Assembly (NCBI GenBank): GCA_036426205.1 | Contig: CM071570.1 | Span: 146,876,528-146,940,527 of the forward strand | Length of the DNA stretch: 64,000 bases | Reading direction: 5' to 3' | From: Ascaphus truei | Taxonomy: Eukaryota > Chordata > Amphibia > Anura > Ascaphidae | Shown here: positions 12,045 to 22,038 of the stretch, piece by piece | How positions within the stretch are numbered: the stretch's first letter is position 1 | Layout: each line of letters begins with the position of its first letter | Made by a program: the position numbers and the translations under genes | The notes under the pieces: generated by a model | Databases searched by the model: none | Told to the model about the DNA's origin: nothing | What the model saw: the letters and a program-made list of their open reading frames with translations, nothing else

Positions 12045-12530
12045 CAATTTTATAAATGACGACAAATTATTTTATTAATTTCTATATGTTTTTTCTTGTC
12101 ACAAATATGTTTACTTTAGTTCAATATTTTGACCAAAAATTTACAACACCGTCAAGGTAAGACCTTTTAAACTGGTTCCAACACTACCAATTTTATACTG
12201 CATCCTTTGTATTTCTTCCACTGCATAGAGAAAAGAGAAAAAAACAATGATATAGCCAATAGCATGAGATGCGTGACGTATGCAGTTCTTACAGGGTTAA
12301 AATGCAGAAGTACTACATGTACTACAGATACTGTATGTGTGAGCTACAGCGCAGTATAAAATTGATAGTGTAGGCACATGCCTAAACGATCTACTTTGAT
12401 GGTGTTGCAGGCTTAACATGTTTTGGTCAAAAGATTAAACTAAACGACCCACAGTTATTAATAGAAAAAACATATAGATATGAATAAAATAATTACCTAT
12501 ATTTGACATGCATTGGGGTTTCTTTGTTTA
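12045..12530. repeat. Repeat B foldback element
   Basis: The left arm (about 12045-12260) is an imperfect reverse complement of the right arm (about 12320-12530). Paired blocks include AGTATAAAATTG..TAGTGT, TTTTGGTCAAAA.ATT and AAAAAACATATAGA. The spacer is about 60 bp. The outer right end leads into about 12525-12600, which is repeat A in antisense (TTTCTTTGTTTAC...CAGTAGTGCTCC). The structure is typical of a non-autonomous foldback transposon. Confidence 0.6.
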
Positions 12531-12639
12531 CTGTTGTATATTTGAGGTCACTTTCCCAGTAGTGCTCCAGTTGGCACAATTAAATATACCAACATACAAT
12601 ACTGTGGGACTGAGTTTTGCACTTGCTAAGGTTAACATG

Positions 12640-13230
12640 AAAAGAAAGAGATGTGTAAAATAGGGCTAACGTGATATTAAATTAGAGTGTACCTATCATA
12701 CCCGTGGTGAATAACCTAATGCCTTACAACTATAGGGAAGGCTGCCTGGAATAAAAAATGACCAATCAGATCAAAATAAACAAAATAAACAAATACAAAC
12801 AAATAATCCGGCACCTAAATATAAGTGAATTATCTGACTATATATAACGTCCAATCTTGGAAACCTGTAGTCCATATGTATAGAAAGAGTCCAATCTTGG
12901 AAACCTGTAATAACAAGCAGGCATAAGCCAGGTACAATGATGCGTGTCTTTCTTCAGATCTGCCGACCACGGGACCGGGATGCGGGGGCCCTCTTCCAAA
13001 CGTGTAACCACCGACACCAGTTATACTATGCCAGCATCACCTCCGTCTGTATATGTAGCTCCGGACTGCCTCATAAGCCGTCTCAGCTCTATGGATCCCA
13101 ACGCTAGCTCCACATGTGTCACGGGTTGCACGCGCACATGCGGATGTTCTTCCCACAGTGTTTGCTAATGCAGCACCCGGCACACAGCACTCAGTAACCA
13201 GCAGATTCATAACAAACTCGTCCCAAACTC
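12640..13230. other. Penelope-type terminal region, unclassified
   Basis: Carries a 20-bp direct repeat TCCAATCTTGGAAACCTGTA at about 12851 and 12889, then becomes CpG-rich towards the hammerhead-like motif at 13.23-13.28 kb. Probably the body of a Penelope-like terminal repeat in antisense; inferred from position only. Confidence 0.35.
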
Positions 13231-13282
13231 CCAGGACCACACTACGCGTTTCGTGACGTAATCAATTCTTCAGGGGTGCCTG
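13231..13282 (-). ncRNA. Hammerhead-like motif 2
   Basis: On the minus strand: CTGAAGA (13267-13273), a weak 3-bp stem II (TGA/TCA) and GAA (13250-13252). Then follows the palindrome ACGCGT (13244-13249), which can act as a loopless stem III with A as the residue after U16.1. Partly complementary flanks (CAGG..CC / GG.CCTG) give a stem I with an internal loop. The core bases fit CUGANGA, but one extra A lies before stem II. Penelope-like elements are known to carry minimal hammerheads of this kind. Activity is uncertain. Confidence 0.45.
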
Positions 13283-13295
13283 AAAAAGTTGCCCA

Positions 13296-13378
13296 TTCAA
13301 CCCACTTATCGAGGCTTACTGAAAGGCTGCATGCATTTTTGGACGATAACAGCTAAAAAGCCTTGATAAGTGGGTTAA
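13296..13378. repeat. Short hairpin element
   Basis: CAACCCACTTATCGAGGCTT at the left pairs with AAGCCTTGATAAGTGGGTT at the right (one G/A change), with a loop of about 42 nt. Probably a part of the adjacent hammerhead-bearing repeat. Confidence 0.55.
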
Positions 13379-13384
13379 AAGGCT

Positions 13385-13960
13385 ACTAGCATAGGCCCCT
13401 TACTGTTTTCGATCGCGGCCCCAAAAACAGAAAGCAGCCCAGGAGGATTAAATCTACGGGTCCATGCTTGTGAATGGGACCCCACAGCATTATTTGTCCC
13501 GGACCTTCTGCTTGGAGAGAAAGCTGATACTAATCTTGCAGATAAGGTGGGCTTCCATCTCCCCATCTGCATCATCTCTCTATCTGGAGCCGGCTCCTTC
13601 CAGCAGTGAAGGTAAGAGATGCAGAACTTTTCAGTATTTCCTTTCATCTGGATGACGTAGATGTCCGAATATGGGGCTCTACATCATGAATGGGAGGCTA
13701 CGCAGCAGTGCGGGGAGATGGCTCTAGATAGTGAGACGGATGCAGACTGGGAGACAGATGTGCAGCTCATCAAAAGTGGTAGTATCATTTTCTCTCCAAG
13801 CAGATGGCCCATCCAGCGGAGGATTAAAGTTGCTGGGTCCCATTCAGAAGTTTGGAACCCCATAGCATTAATCCTCCAGGGCCACAAGCCTCGCTCTTTT
13901 TGGGGCCATGGATGGGCTGGCGATTTCAGCATGTTGGTCTGTGGCCCCGAAAATAGTAAG
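13385..13960. repeat. Imperfect foldback element
   Basis: Arms about 13385-13535 and 13775-13960 are diverged inverted copies. Matching blocks include TTCTGCTTGGAGAGAAA with TTTCTCTCCAAGCAGA, GGACCCATTC-type with GGGTCCCATTC, GGAGGATTAA with TTAATCCTCC, and TTTTTGGGGCC. Overlapping open frames on both strands through this block are by-products of the repeat. Any transcript would fold into a hairpin with arms of about 150-185 nt. Confidence 0.6.
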
Positions 13961-14162
13961 TCTGGACACATCTGTACGACATAATTGAAAAATATGCAGA
14001 AGGGATCCTGTCATTGGTGGAGATTAACTACAATTCGATACAAGTATCAGAGCTCAATACCATATAAACCGCCACTTGTCAATAGAGTTACATGTGAAAA
14101 AGTACTGTACTTAAAAAAAAAAATTGTACAGCATACTGGACATAGTTTGAATAAATATAATA

Positions 14163-14640
14163 TTAAAAGTAATAAAATAATACGATTTGCTTGTCATAAT
14201 CTGCAATGAGTGTTTCTTTATTATTGTGTTTTATTTTCCAAGGTCCACACATTTCCTCATGTCTGAATAGATCAATCATTGAGGAGTAAACACTGCTATA
14301 AGTACATGTTAAACATCTAAACTTCAAATGCTGAGAGGCGAGTGGCTGATTATTTATAAGTATTCTTTTTTGTTCTATCTGAGCCTCTAACTTGGCTGTG
14401 CGCCTCATTTCAAAGTCTGCAGTAGCATAAAAAATGGCTTGTCTCTAAATACTTTGGTTCAAAGCCTTTTTCTTTCAGTTTGCTGTATTGATGTTGTAAT
14501 CTTTGAAGTGTGATTTTAAGGTGCCCTTACAAAATTTGCACTGTACTCCAGGTAATTTTGTCTGCAACGGCAGACTGGATTCTGAAAACCGGTAACGAAA
14601 TTCTGGAACCTTCTGATTTTTTGTTCTGATCACTGAACTT
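14163..14640 (-). pseudogene. Unidentified coding fossil with C2HC zinc-finger-like motif
   Basis: On the minus strand, translations in changing frames look protein-like over about 450 nt. First comes an upstream piece with a CKFCKGTLKSHF motif. Next is a Lys/Glu-rich piece (about 14450-14520) of coiled-coil type, in another frame. Last is an open 81-codon stretch ending at 14163, with CLTC (about residues 32-35) and later RHEEMC (about 49-54), i.e. C-x2-C-x13-H-x3-C. Frameshifts separate the pieces. I do not recognise the family. It could be a processed pseudogene, a transposon protein or chance; no splice sites or poly(A) tail were found to decide. Confidence 0.25.
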
Positions 14641-15012
14641 CAGTGTTCCTTATGTAAAACTACAGGTCAGTTGAGCCATGGCAAAGAAAGCATTTTACTG
14701 CAGTCCTGTGATTTCTGTACCATGGATTTCTATTAAAATATATACATTTGCCACAGATAATAAGACTGGGGGTTATCATGGTCCCAAGAAAAGTTAGTTG
14801 CTCTATATCTGTAAACATCATGCAGTGTTTGTTAGGTATGTGTAAATATAAAATTGTTTTATTTCTATTTGTGTCTGCATGTAAAGAGTTGAGGTAATAT
14901 TATGAAGAATCTCTACCTTCATTAATGTCAATTTTTCATAGTATTTAGAATTCTGATAATTCCTCTTCATGCTTACAAATGTATTAAAAGTAGATGTTTC
15001 GATCCACCTAGG

Positions 15013-15360
15013 GTTGCAGTGCAGCAGTGACGAGGTTAAGTTTCAGTTGAGGGCTGCTTAATTAGTCAGATCCCAGCTGCCTCATTAGGAAGCTTTATAA
15101 ACCACAGGCTGCACACACATGCAGGCTGTCTGATCAAGAGGGAGTACTGAAATGCTGAAGGAAGATTACTGCTCAAAGGTCTGTCTTCTAAGTACATGTT
15201 TGATGAACTGTCTGTTTTGTTTTTGTATGCTGAAGAGAAGCTATTTTTGTTTATGTATGATGAAGAGAAGCTATTTTGTTTTTGTGTGCTGTATTTTTAA
15301 AGGCTCAATAAATAAGCCTTATCAAGAGAACCCGTGTGTGGTTGCATGTACCCTGCAACA
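15013..15360 (+). mobile_element. LTR fragment related to the Gmr1-like element
   Basis: Closely follows, in the same order, the LTR of the 46.6-52.4 kb element read on its own strand: TGCAGTGCAGCAGTGA, GATGAACTGT, repeated GCTGAAGAGAAGCTA units, CTGTAT, an AATAAA signal and the end CCTGCAACA at 15360. It has a TATA-like CTTTATAAACC at about 15093. The first ~60 bp of the LTR are missing or diverged, so this is a 5'-truncated solo LTR or relic of a sister family. It lies in the opposite orientation to the complete element. Confidence 0.65.
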
Positions 15361-15419
15361 GACCCATTTAAATATAATTTGATAACCATTAGCATATTTA
15401 CCAGTCGGGTACCTCAGGT

Positions 15420-15655
15420 GTGCTCCTTTTTCAGAACATGCACATCTCCCTTATTTATTTGGAGGAAAAGTATCTCTCTCCATTTCTCCTCTTTTTAAAA
15501 TCCACCTGGATTGTAGTAAATAGCGAATTTGAATTAATTTGCTCAGTTTTTTTAAGTGCCCAATCCATAAACGAATTGTGGTGGGGGGACGGATTTGGTC
15601 TAAGAAATCCATGGAATTCCATGAAACTGGTTTGCCCATCTCTAATTAAGTGCAT
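15420..15655. repeat. MITE of the GCCCATCTCTA family
   Basis: Ends in TTGCCCATCTCTAA near 15650 and holds ATCC/GGATTT-type blocks like the copy at 42.15-42.56 kb. Left end not clear. The small open frames here are incidental. Confidence 0.4.
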
Positions 15656-16061
15656 CACACCTAAATATGAATGTTTTAATTCATTTGACTGTATGCTGAA
15701 AGATATAAATGATCAGGCTTCATAGCATTGAATCTGTTAGTAACCACAATGGTTAATAAATAATGAAGCATCTATTGTTAATACAAAAACCATAATGGGA
15801 TACCTGGCGTTTAATATAGTAGAAAGTGTCCATACGGTGCAGTCCTTTAAATGTCCAAATGATGTTCCCAACCAAAATGACGATTGCAGTTGAATTCGTT
15901 AGTCCCCCCTAATAAAGGGTTAAAGAAAAAACACAAATTGCGAATGTAACCCCGGTCTCTTTTCAGCCCCAGAGACCACCCATGTAGCGCTCCGAGGCTC
16001 TGCAGCACACCAGGCTAGCGGGGGCCGCCATGACAGGTTGCGCGAGCGTGCGCGTTGGTCG

Positions 16062-16110
16062 CGCAGGCGCAGTAAGGGTAGCGCAGGCGCAGTAAGGGTA
16101 GCGCACGCGG
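16062..16110. repeat. 20-bp tandem repeat, CpG-rich
   Basis: Two full copies of GCGCAGGCGCAGTAAGGGTA and a partial third copy. Undecayed CpGs suggest a young sequence or one that escapes methylation. Confidence 0.75.
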
Positions 16111-17471
16111 TACCAATGCTAAAGAGGTCCTGAGTGGACTACAATTCCCAGCAGCCTCTGGGGATTGCCCTTTCACCCACATCACATGCAGCCAGCCAGC
16201 AAATAGGGTTTTGCAGCTTCTCCTGTGGAGGAAAGCTACAATGTTGCGGGGACCACGTTTGGCAGTTGGAGCTGGGAGCAGGAAGGGGAAGGAAGGGTGC
16301 AGGGAGCAAGTGGCTCCTGCACCAGGTAAGGATTCCCCAAGTCCCAGGCAGGCCCCAATCCCTGTTAGGGTAGTGGGTAGAACTGAGGGACAGCCCCTAG
16401 GTTAGGTACTCTGCCCTTAGGTGTGTGAGGGTGCAGGCTTGTCAGTGTCACGGCTGGTAGTGCTGTGAGCATTGACTAGTAGGCACAGTGTGAGCAGTGT
16501 GTGCTGTGTGTTGTTGCTGCAGGTTGCCTGTGTGTATGCAGTGTGTTTGCTGCAGGCGTTAGGCTGAGTTAGCCAGAGGGGACCCGGGTGGGCACGGGAA
16601 AGGTAGTGTGGGTGCAGGGGGTCAGTGACCACCTGCATAGGATAGGCTACCCCGTAGGCCCTAGGAGTTTCCCTAAAGCCATCTAAGGTTGCTGTGCTGT
16701 AGGGATGGCCTATGGTGCAGCGAATGTCACGGTAGTTCACGGAGTCAGATAGGGACTCCATTGACGCTGCGTACCCGTGCAGAAGGTTGGGTGCTGCCCT
16801 TCGTTGCGGTTGCAGAGGCCATCTTGTTGGTGTCTTCCCGGACGGTGGATCCTGGATGTCGGGCCGGAACTCGACAGATCCTTTACGAAGTAGTTGCAGA
16901 TCCGAGCACTGGAGTGCTCGACAGGTACTATCTCATCAAGTGCACCAACACCGGTCATCAGGCGCTGATCCCGCCTTAGGCTAAACTCTTTGTAGGAACA
17001 CTGAGCGAGTGGTTACAAGACTGAGCCTATACCATATAGTACCGTACACGGACACGGTGTGGAGCACGCGGTAGCGGGACTGATACAGTACTCCGTAAGA
17101 GGGTGGTTAAGCCACTACCGTATAAGGACGGTACCAGTTATTATGATAGTGTTATTGCTAATTGCATGTTAGAGTGATAAGGTTGCCATGCATTATCATA
17201 TACAGTAAAGTTGGTTGCATCACATATGTGTGTATGTATTTCTTGCCCAGGGAAATCTCACATCACGGGGATCCTGGGTAAGTGGAGGCGCTGCGCTAAG
17301 TAAATGTTTAAGTGTTACCCCAGGTTCCCAGCTAGCGGAGGCTCAGATCTCCTGGAGCCGCAGGTGTTGTACAGCGACCAGTAGTTCCTTTGGGAGGGTT
17401 CAGAAAAAGGGATACACGCAGTATATCTGGACAGATACCTACAGGACAGTGCGACCACAGTTTCAAAGGAT

Positions 17472-17516
17472 CCTTTGAAAAAGTGACGTCCCCACGTCAC
17501 GAAACGCATTAGGGGG
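17472..17516 (+). ncRNA. Hammerhead-like motif 3
   Basis: TTTGAAAAA (decayed CTGAAGAA core), then a perfect 7-bp stem II GTGACGT / ACGTCAC with loop CCCC (17483-17500), then GAA and ACGCAT (decayed ACGCGT stem III). The strongest stem II of the window, but C3 and G8 of the core are changed, so probably inactive. Lies inside the 15.8-18.1 kb foldback. Confidence 0.4.
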
Positions 17517-18072
17517 GAGGAGTTCTAGAGGCACCGTCTGCAGAGGAGGTTCCCAGTTGTTTGAACGGAGCTCAGGCAGTGATGTCAGCGGGACCAGTGC
17601 CGAACACACCAGGGAGGGCGAAGAGAGTCCTGGGCACTGAGTTGCTGCTGAGAGGAGCCATACAGCTGTACTTGATTTGTGGCAAGCAAAGGGACACCTT
17701 AGCAAGCTGCGGACGGCATCCTAGTATTGCACGTGTTACTGCATCCATATGCTAAAGAAGAGGAGGATTGAGAAGATTCGCGTGGGATTCGTGATCACAG
17801 CAAGGAAGAGGTTAAAGCACAGATCCTCTCAACTGAAAGTTACAAGATTTATCTTGTAAGTAGTTACACTGTGGTCGTACTGTCCTGTATGTATCTGTCC
17901 AGATATACTGAACAATTTGTGTTTTTTCTTTAACCCTTTATTAGGGGGGACTAACGAATTCAACTGCAATTGTCATTTTGATTGGGAACATCATTTGGAC
18001 ATTTAAAGGACTGCACTGTATGGACACTTTCTACTATATTAAGCGCCAGGTATCCCATTATGGTTTTTGTAT

Positions 18073-20696
18073 GAGTTTTGTGTGTAGGTTGAGGAGATAA
18101 CCTGCACTGTGGGAAAACTTAGGCTGCTTTATTTGTTTGTTTTTTAGTCATCACGTTCACCTGATATTGTATGTGCACTTTGTTTTATTGTAGGCGTAAT
18201 TATGTATGCACACTATTTAATTTAAGGCACATTTTTAGCATTAGCTCATTATAGGTTAAGCGCTGTAGTTTTGGTGTAGTAGTTAGTCATTTACATATAG
18301 ATCTATTGTTAATAACATGTTTTCCACAGCAAAATAATTGTTCTATTGGTCACATCCCTCAAAAAGAGATATGGCTAAAGTGAAAAACTACAGTACGAGG
18401 ACTTTTGTTTTTTTTTCTCCTTAAAAAAGATTCAAATAAAGCTTCTCACAAATCGTGATAATGTAGTCTATTGTTTCATAAATAATTATTTAATAACTTA
18501 CAAATGTGATGAGAAAATAATGATATGAGTCACCATGTATTCCCACCTACACATCCATTTAACTACACATCTTCAAATCCAGTATTCACTTTTCCTTCAA
18601 GGTTATTGTGTGATAATAAAACAGTTCACTAGAAAAAGAGCTACACTGTGTGATTTCCTTTATTTAACCCATAATTTCTCAAGAATAAAGTAGATTTGTT
18701 ATAGGTTACACTTCTCCTGGACCAATACAGCTAGTGAGTTTGGATTCATTACCAAAACTGGCTTAATGCATGGTACAGTTATGATTACTGTTTAAATATC
18801 CGCCATATTGTCTTTGGATAAAGGAGGTATATTTAAATAACACCATATTTAATGGATAGAGTGAAAATAATGTTGTCACAGGTAGGTGGCTCTCCGTATG
18901 AAGTTATGTGTCAGATATCAAGGTCATTATCAAGGTAAATATTCCTTGATCTTTTACAGGTTTTTTTGAACATCATCATGTATATGAAGCATTTATATAA
19001 AGAGTTGTGTGAATGTCTTAAAAATTGCTTAGCAAGGTTTTTCCACAATTTTCTCCTTAATTTCGTGTTACCTGTGAAATTGTTGTGAAAATTCACGAAC
19101 CCTGGTGATGGGCAAAAATGAGATTTGGAGTAGAATGGACACAAATGGCACATTCGTGCATCTCTTTGCATCAATGTATCAAAGTCTTTGCTCCTTTTGG
19201 GAAGTGAGGGAGTATTCAGAAGGTGTTATACTTTATGACACACAAATGAGGTCTATCAATCTTTGCGTCTCTGGGAATCCCTTTTTGAATTGGCTATTTG
19301 TGTAAAAATAAATCAGACAGGTGGAGGTAACATAAGATTTGCTATCCAACAATTTCTTACATTTGATGAAAGTGCAAGCATAAAGTTGAGCAATGCGTCA
19401 AAACAAACCTACTTTATGTTGATACAAACCCTCCTTTGGGTTATGAGACACACTTACAGTACTCACCTACATTTTTTTTTATCCACTAAATCATTTTTAA
19501 ACCCACCCCCCAAAAAACCTTTATAGAGTCATACATTTAAGGTAAAGTGTTTATCAATGTTTTTGTTTAGCTCGTCTGCTACCCAATGTTTACTATGTTT
19601 TAGTGAATTTTGAACAAACTAATAACTGCATTCTAGATTATTCCAACAAACTTTAATGTTGTAACCCATTTATGCAAACTTCCCCTGGCACAATCACGAT
19701 ATCAATTGCAAGTGTCTCCATATAAATCTATTATCACTACCAAAATATTTCAATCTAGAGTGTGACAAGGATAGCATTTCAATTGTTTTACAATAACATT
19801 GGCTACATTTGTAGTTGTCGCAAAGATGAAATAAGTTAAAAATACACCCAAAATAATCTGAAATCCATCCCCTATTTCAACATAAACACACAATCATTTT
19901 CCCCACACCTACATCTTTTTTTTATCTAACCATTGTTAGAACACAACCGGCTGACCAGTAATGTAACATACTGTGATCTGTGTTTGGCTTACTTTCAAAA
20001 GTTGCTGAAGTTACCAAAAAAAAAAAAAATCATCCTCTTACCTGGATTGGATGTTCCAGGTAAAAAAGTAACCCCTTTATCACCAAGCTAGCAGTCAGCA
20101 AAGTAATATATAAGTAATTATTGAGTGTTGTACTGGATCATTTAAAACTGATACATTAATCAAATGTGTTTAAGAACCGGCAAATAACTCTATTTCAGAT
20201 TGTTTCACATGATTAACTCACAACATTATTTATGGAAGACAAAAAGGGATTGATTGAACAAACATCTTATATGGCCAGACATTTTCTTGTGGACAAAACT
20301 GATGTTTTTCAGTTTGCATCACGAAGATTCAGCATGGATAATAGATCCATACAGATATGACCTGTGACATGTGCAAACTGTCGCAACACATACTAATGCC
20401 TTTTTCAATTTGAGTCACACCTGTTGCATATGTACATATTAGACATACACTACCAGAAAAACAACAACATGTTCTCACTATTACTGTAATTTTGGACGAC
20501 ATTCAAATAGAGCAGCATATGTAAATAAACAGGATTTTTTATTGATAAATCTTGACCAGTTTTTTACCCAAGCATGTATAGATACTTAGATCAAATAATA
20601 CAGTCTGGATAGACCGGATGAGTGATATGGGGAGAGAAGGGACAAAAGGGGAAAAACAATGCAAGTAGAACAATAAGTGATGGATGAAATAATGAT
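18073..20696. other. AT-rich unannotated stretch
   Basis: No supportable feature on either strand. Several A/T runs; short frames are unremarkable. Confidence 0.5.
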
Positions 20697-21000
20697 AATG
20701 TAAACACTCACACGGCCATGTGTGAGTGATTGCCCGTAAGAAATTCTTTGCAGAAATTCAGACTTCTTCTTAGGTGACTGGGACTCTTGATATTCTCAGA
20801 AAACAGAAAAAATACCAGGGTTGGTGCCAGTAAAATATAATACCAATTAGAAATATTGAAGTGATAAATACGTTAAAGTAAACACTCACACGGCCATGTG
20901 TGAGTGACTGCCCGTAAGGAAATAAGTCTTCTTTGTGGTAGGGATTCAGACCGCTTCTTAGGTGACTTGGACACTTGTTTTTTCTCAGGAAACAGAGAGA
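20697..21000. repeat. Two tandem 178-bp units with palindromic head
   Basis: Units start at about 20702 and 20880. Each opens with the palindrome ACTCACACGGCCATGTGTGAGT and shares GCCCGTAAG, TTCAGAC and TTCTTAGGTGACT blocks. The second unit runs on to the hammerhead-like motif at 21.15-21.19 kb. Tandem terminal repeats with hammerheads are typical of Penelope-like elements and related non-autonomous retroelements. Confidence 0.6.
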
Positions 21001-21144
21001 ATACAGAAAGACAAATGCACTTTGTAGACTCACAGCAGCGTCCTAAGCATTCTGTCTGGTTACAGTCCTTACTTCTGCGTCCGGAGGATGAGGTCACGAA
21101 CAGCAGCTTTTTTATGCTACGGTGGCCAACTGCCTTCAAAAGAC

Positions 21145-21190
21145 CTCCACAGAACTTCACATTTCGCTGTCAAGCTTCGTCAGGTTCTCC
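21145..21190 (-). ncRNA. Hammerhead-like motif 4 (near-canonical core)
   Basis: On the minus strand: stem I AGAAC (21184-21188) / GTTCT (21151-21155), perfect 5 bp, touching the core. Core CTGACGA (21177-21183) equals C3-U4-G5-A6-N-G8-A9. Stem II GCT/AGC with loop TGAC (21166-21175), one A before it; then GAAA (21162-21165). The stem III side reads ATGTGA, so U16.1 at the cleavage site is changed. Best core of the set; likely a recently silenced ribozyme. Confidence 0.5.
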
Positions 21191-21502
21191 AAACCTAACA
21201 TTTTTTGACATGTAGTTTATATTCATGTCAATTTCCATGGTGGCTGTTGTATTTTTTCAAAATGCCATTAGAGCACTCAATAAGTTAAATGTCCTGCCAT
21301 TTAACTTAGCTTTGTGATATTAAGACATACAGTCATACTGTTCTGGTACAAATGGATTTAGAGTTTGTTAATATTTGAATTACAATATTTGTCTTTATTA
21401 GTCACTATTGCTTCAGTTATATTTTTCCATAATTGGTTTCGGGTTAGCAATATTGTTTATTTACAGTGCATGAGCTCATAATTATATTTCTATGTTGGTA
21501 AT

Positions 21503-22033
21503 TGTAACAGGGACTTATCACTGTTTGAGAGAAACTGCCTCTGAATTCAGCAGTGTGCAGGTTAATTGCACACATGTAATCAACCAGACTCCAGCTTACT
21601 GATTAGGACTTTTAGCCTGATGTGAGAAACAGGAGAGAGATTCCTTAGCTCACATTTGGGCTGACAGAAGGAGAGCAGAGAAGCCTGCACACAGACACTG
21701 TCTTGAGCACAAAGGCTGTGCTGAGATCAAGACATCCAGACACCCAGAGATCATTATTTCCTGGTCACAGAGGACACATGAACCTGCCAGAGACTGACAT
21801 GGAGGGCCATCTGCTTAAGGTACTTCCTGAGACTTTGGGGTGATAGGCTGGTAATGGGAATATCCCTCCAGTCCTGCAGATAGGGTCTGGGCAAGTAAGT
21901 TAGCCCTTACAAAGGGATAGGGGTTTGTTATTCTGTTGTTTTTGTATGTTTTTCCTGGATAAAGGAACAGGCTCAATAAAGCCAAGATATCCTTTCACCC
22001 TAAAACAGTCTACATTTGCACACATCTCTTACA
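21503..22033 (+). mobile_element. Solo LTR, 531 bp, with perfect target duplications
   Basis: TGTAACAG...CTCTTACA termini flanked by GTAAT on both sides (21498-21502 and 22034-22038). An AATAAA signal (GCTCAATAAAGCC, about 21973) near the right end gives plus orientation. No internal region. A sister copy begins at 32913. Superfamily undetermined; 5-bp duplications fit gypsy or ERV integrases. Confidence 0.8.
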
Positions 22034-22038
22034 GTAAT

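Larger units (their letters stand above)
15781..18072. mobile_element. Composite foldback unit with 160-bp inverted arms
   Basis: The outer arms, 15781-15940 and 17913-18072, are inverted copies with only four differences in 160 positions, all transitions. An inner inverted pair, 17419-17460 and 17869-17910, has two differences in 42. On the right, inner and outer segments are adjacent; on the left they are separated by 15941-17418 (1,478 bp). The simplest reading is a foldback or Penelope-type inverted terminal unit whose left arm was split by a later insertion. The insert is CpG-rich and LTR-like in texture (starts near TGTAACCCC), with no coding sequence. A hammerhead-like motif sits between the inner arms. 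Confidence 0.6.

Noticed and set aside
13661..13984. 107- and 95-codon frames on opposite strands
   Set aside because: Lie in the arms of the 13.4-14.0 kb foldback; mirrored frames are expected there.
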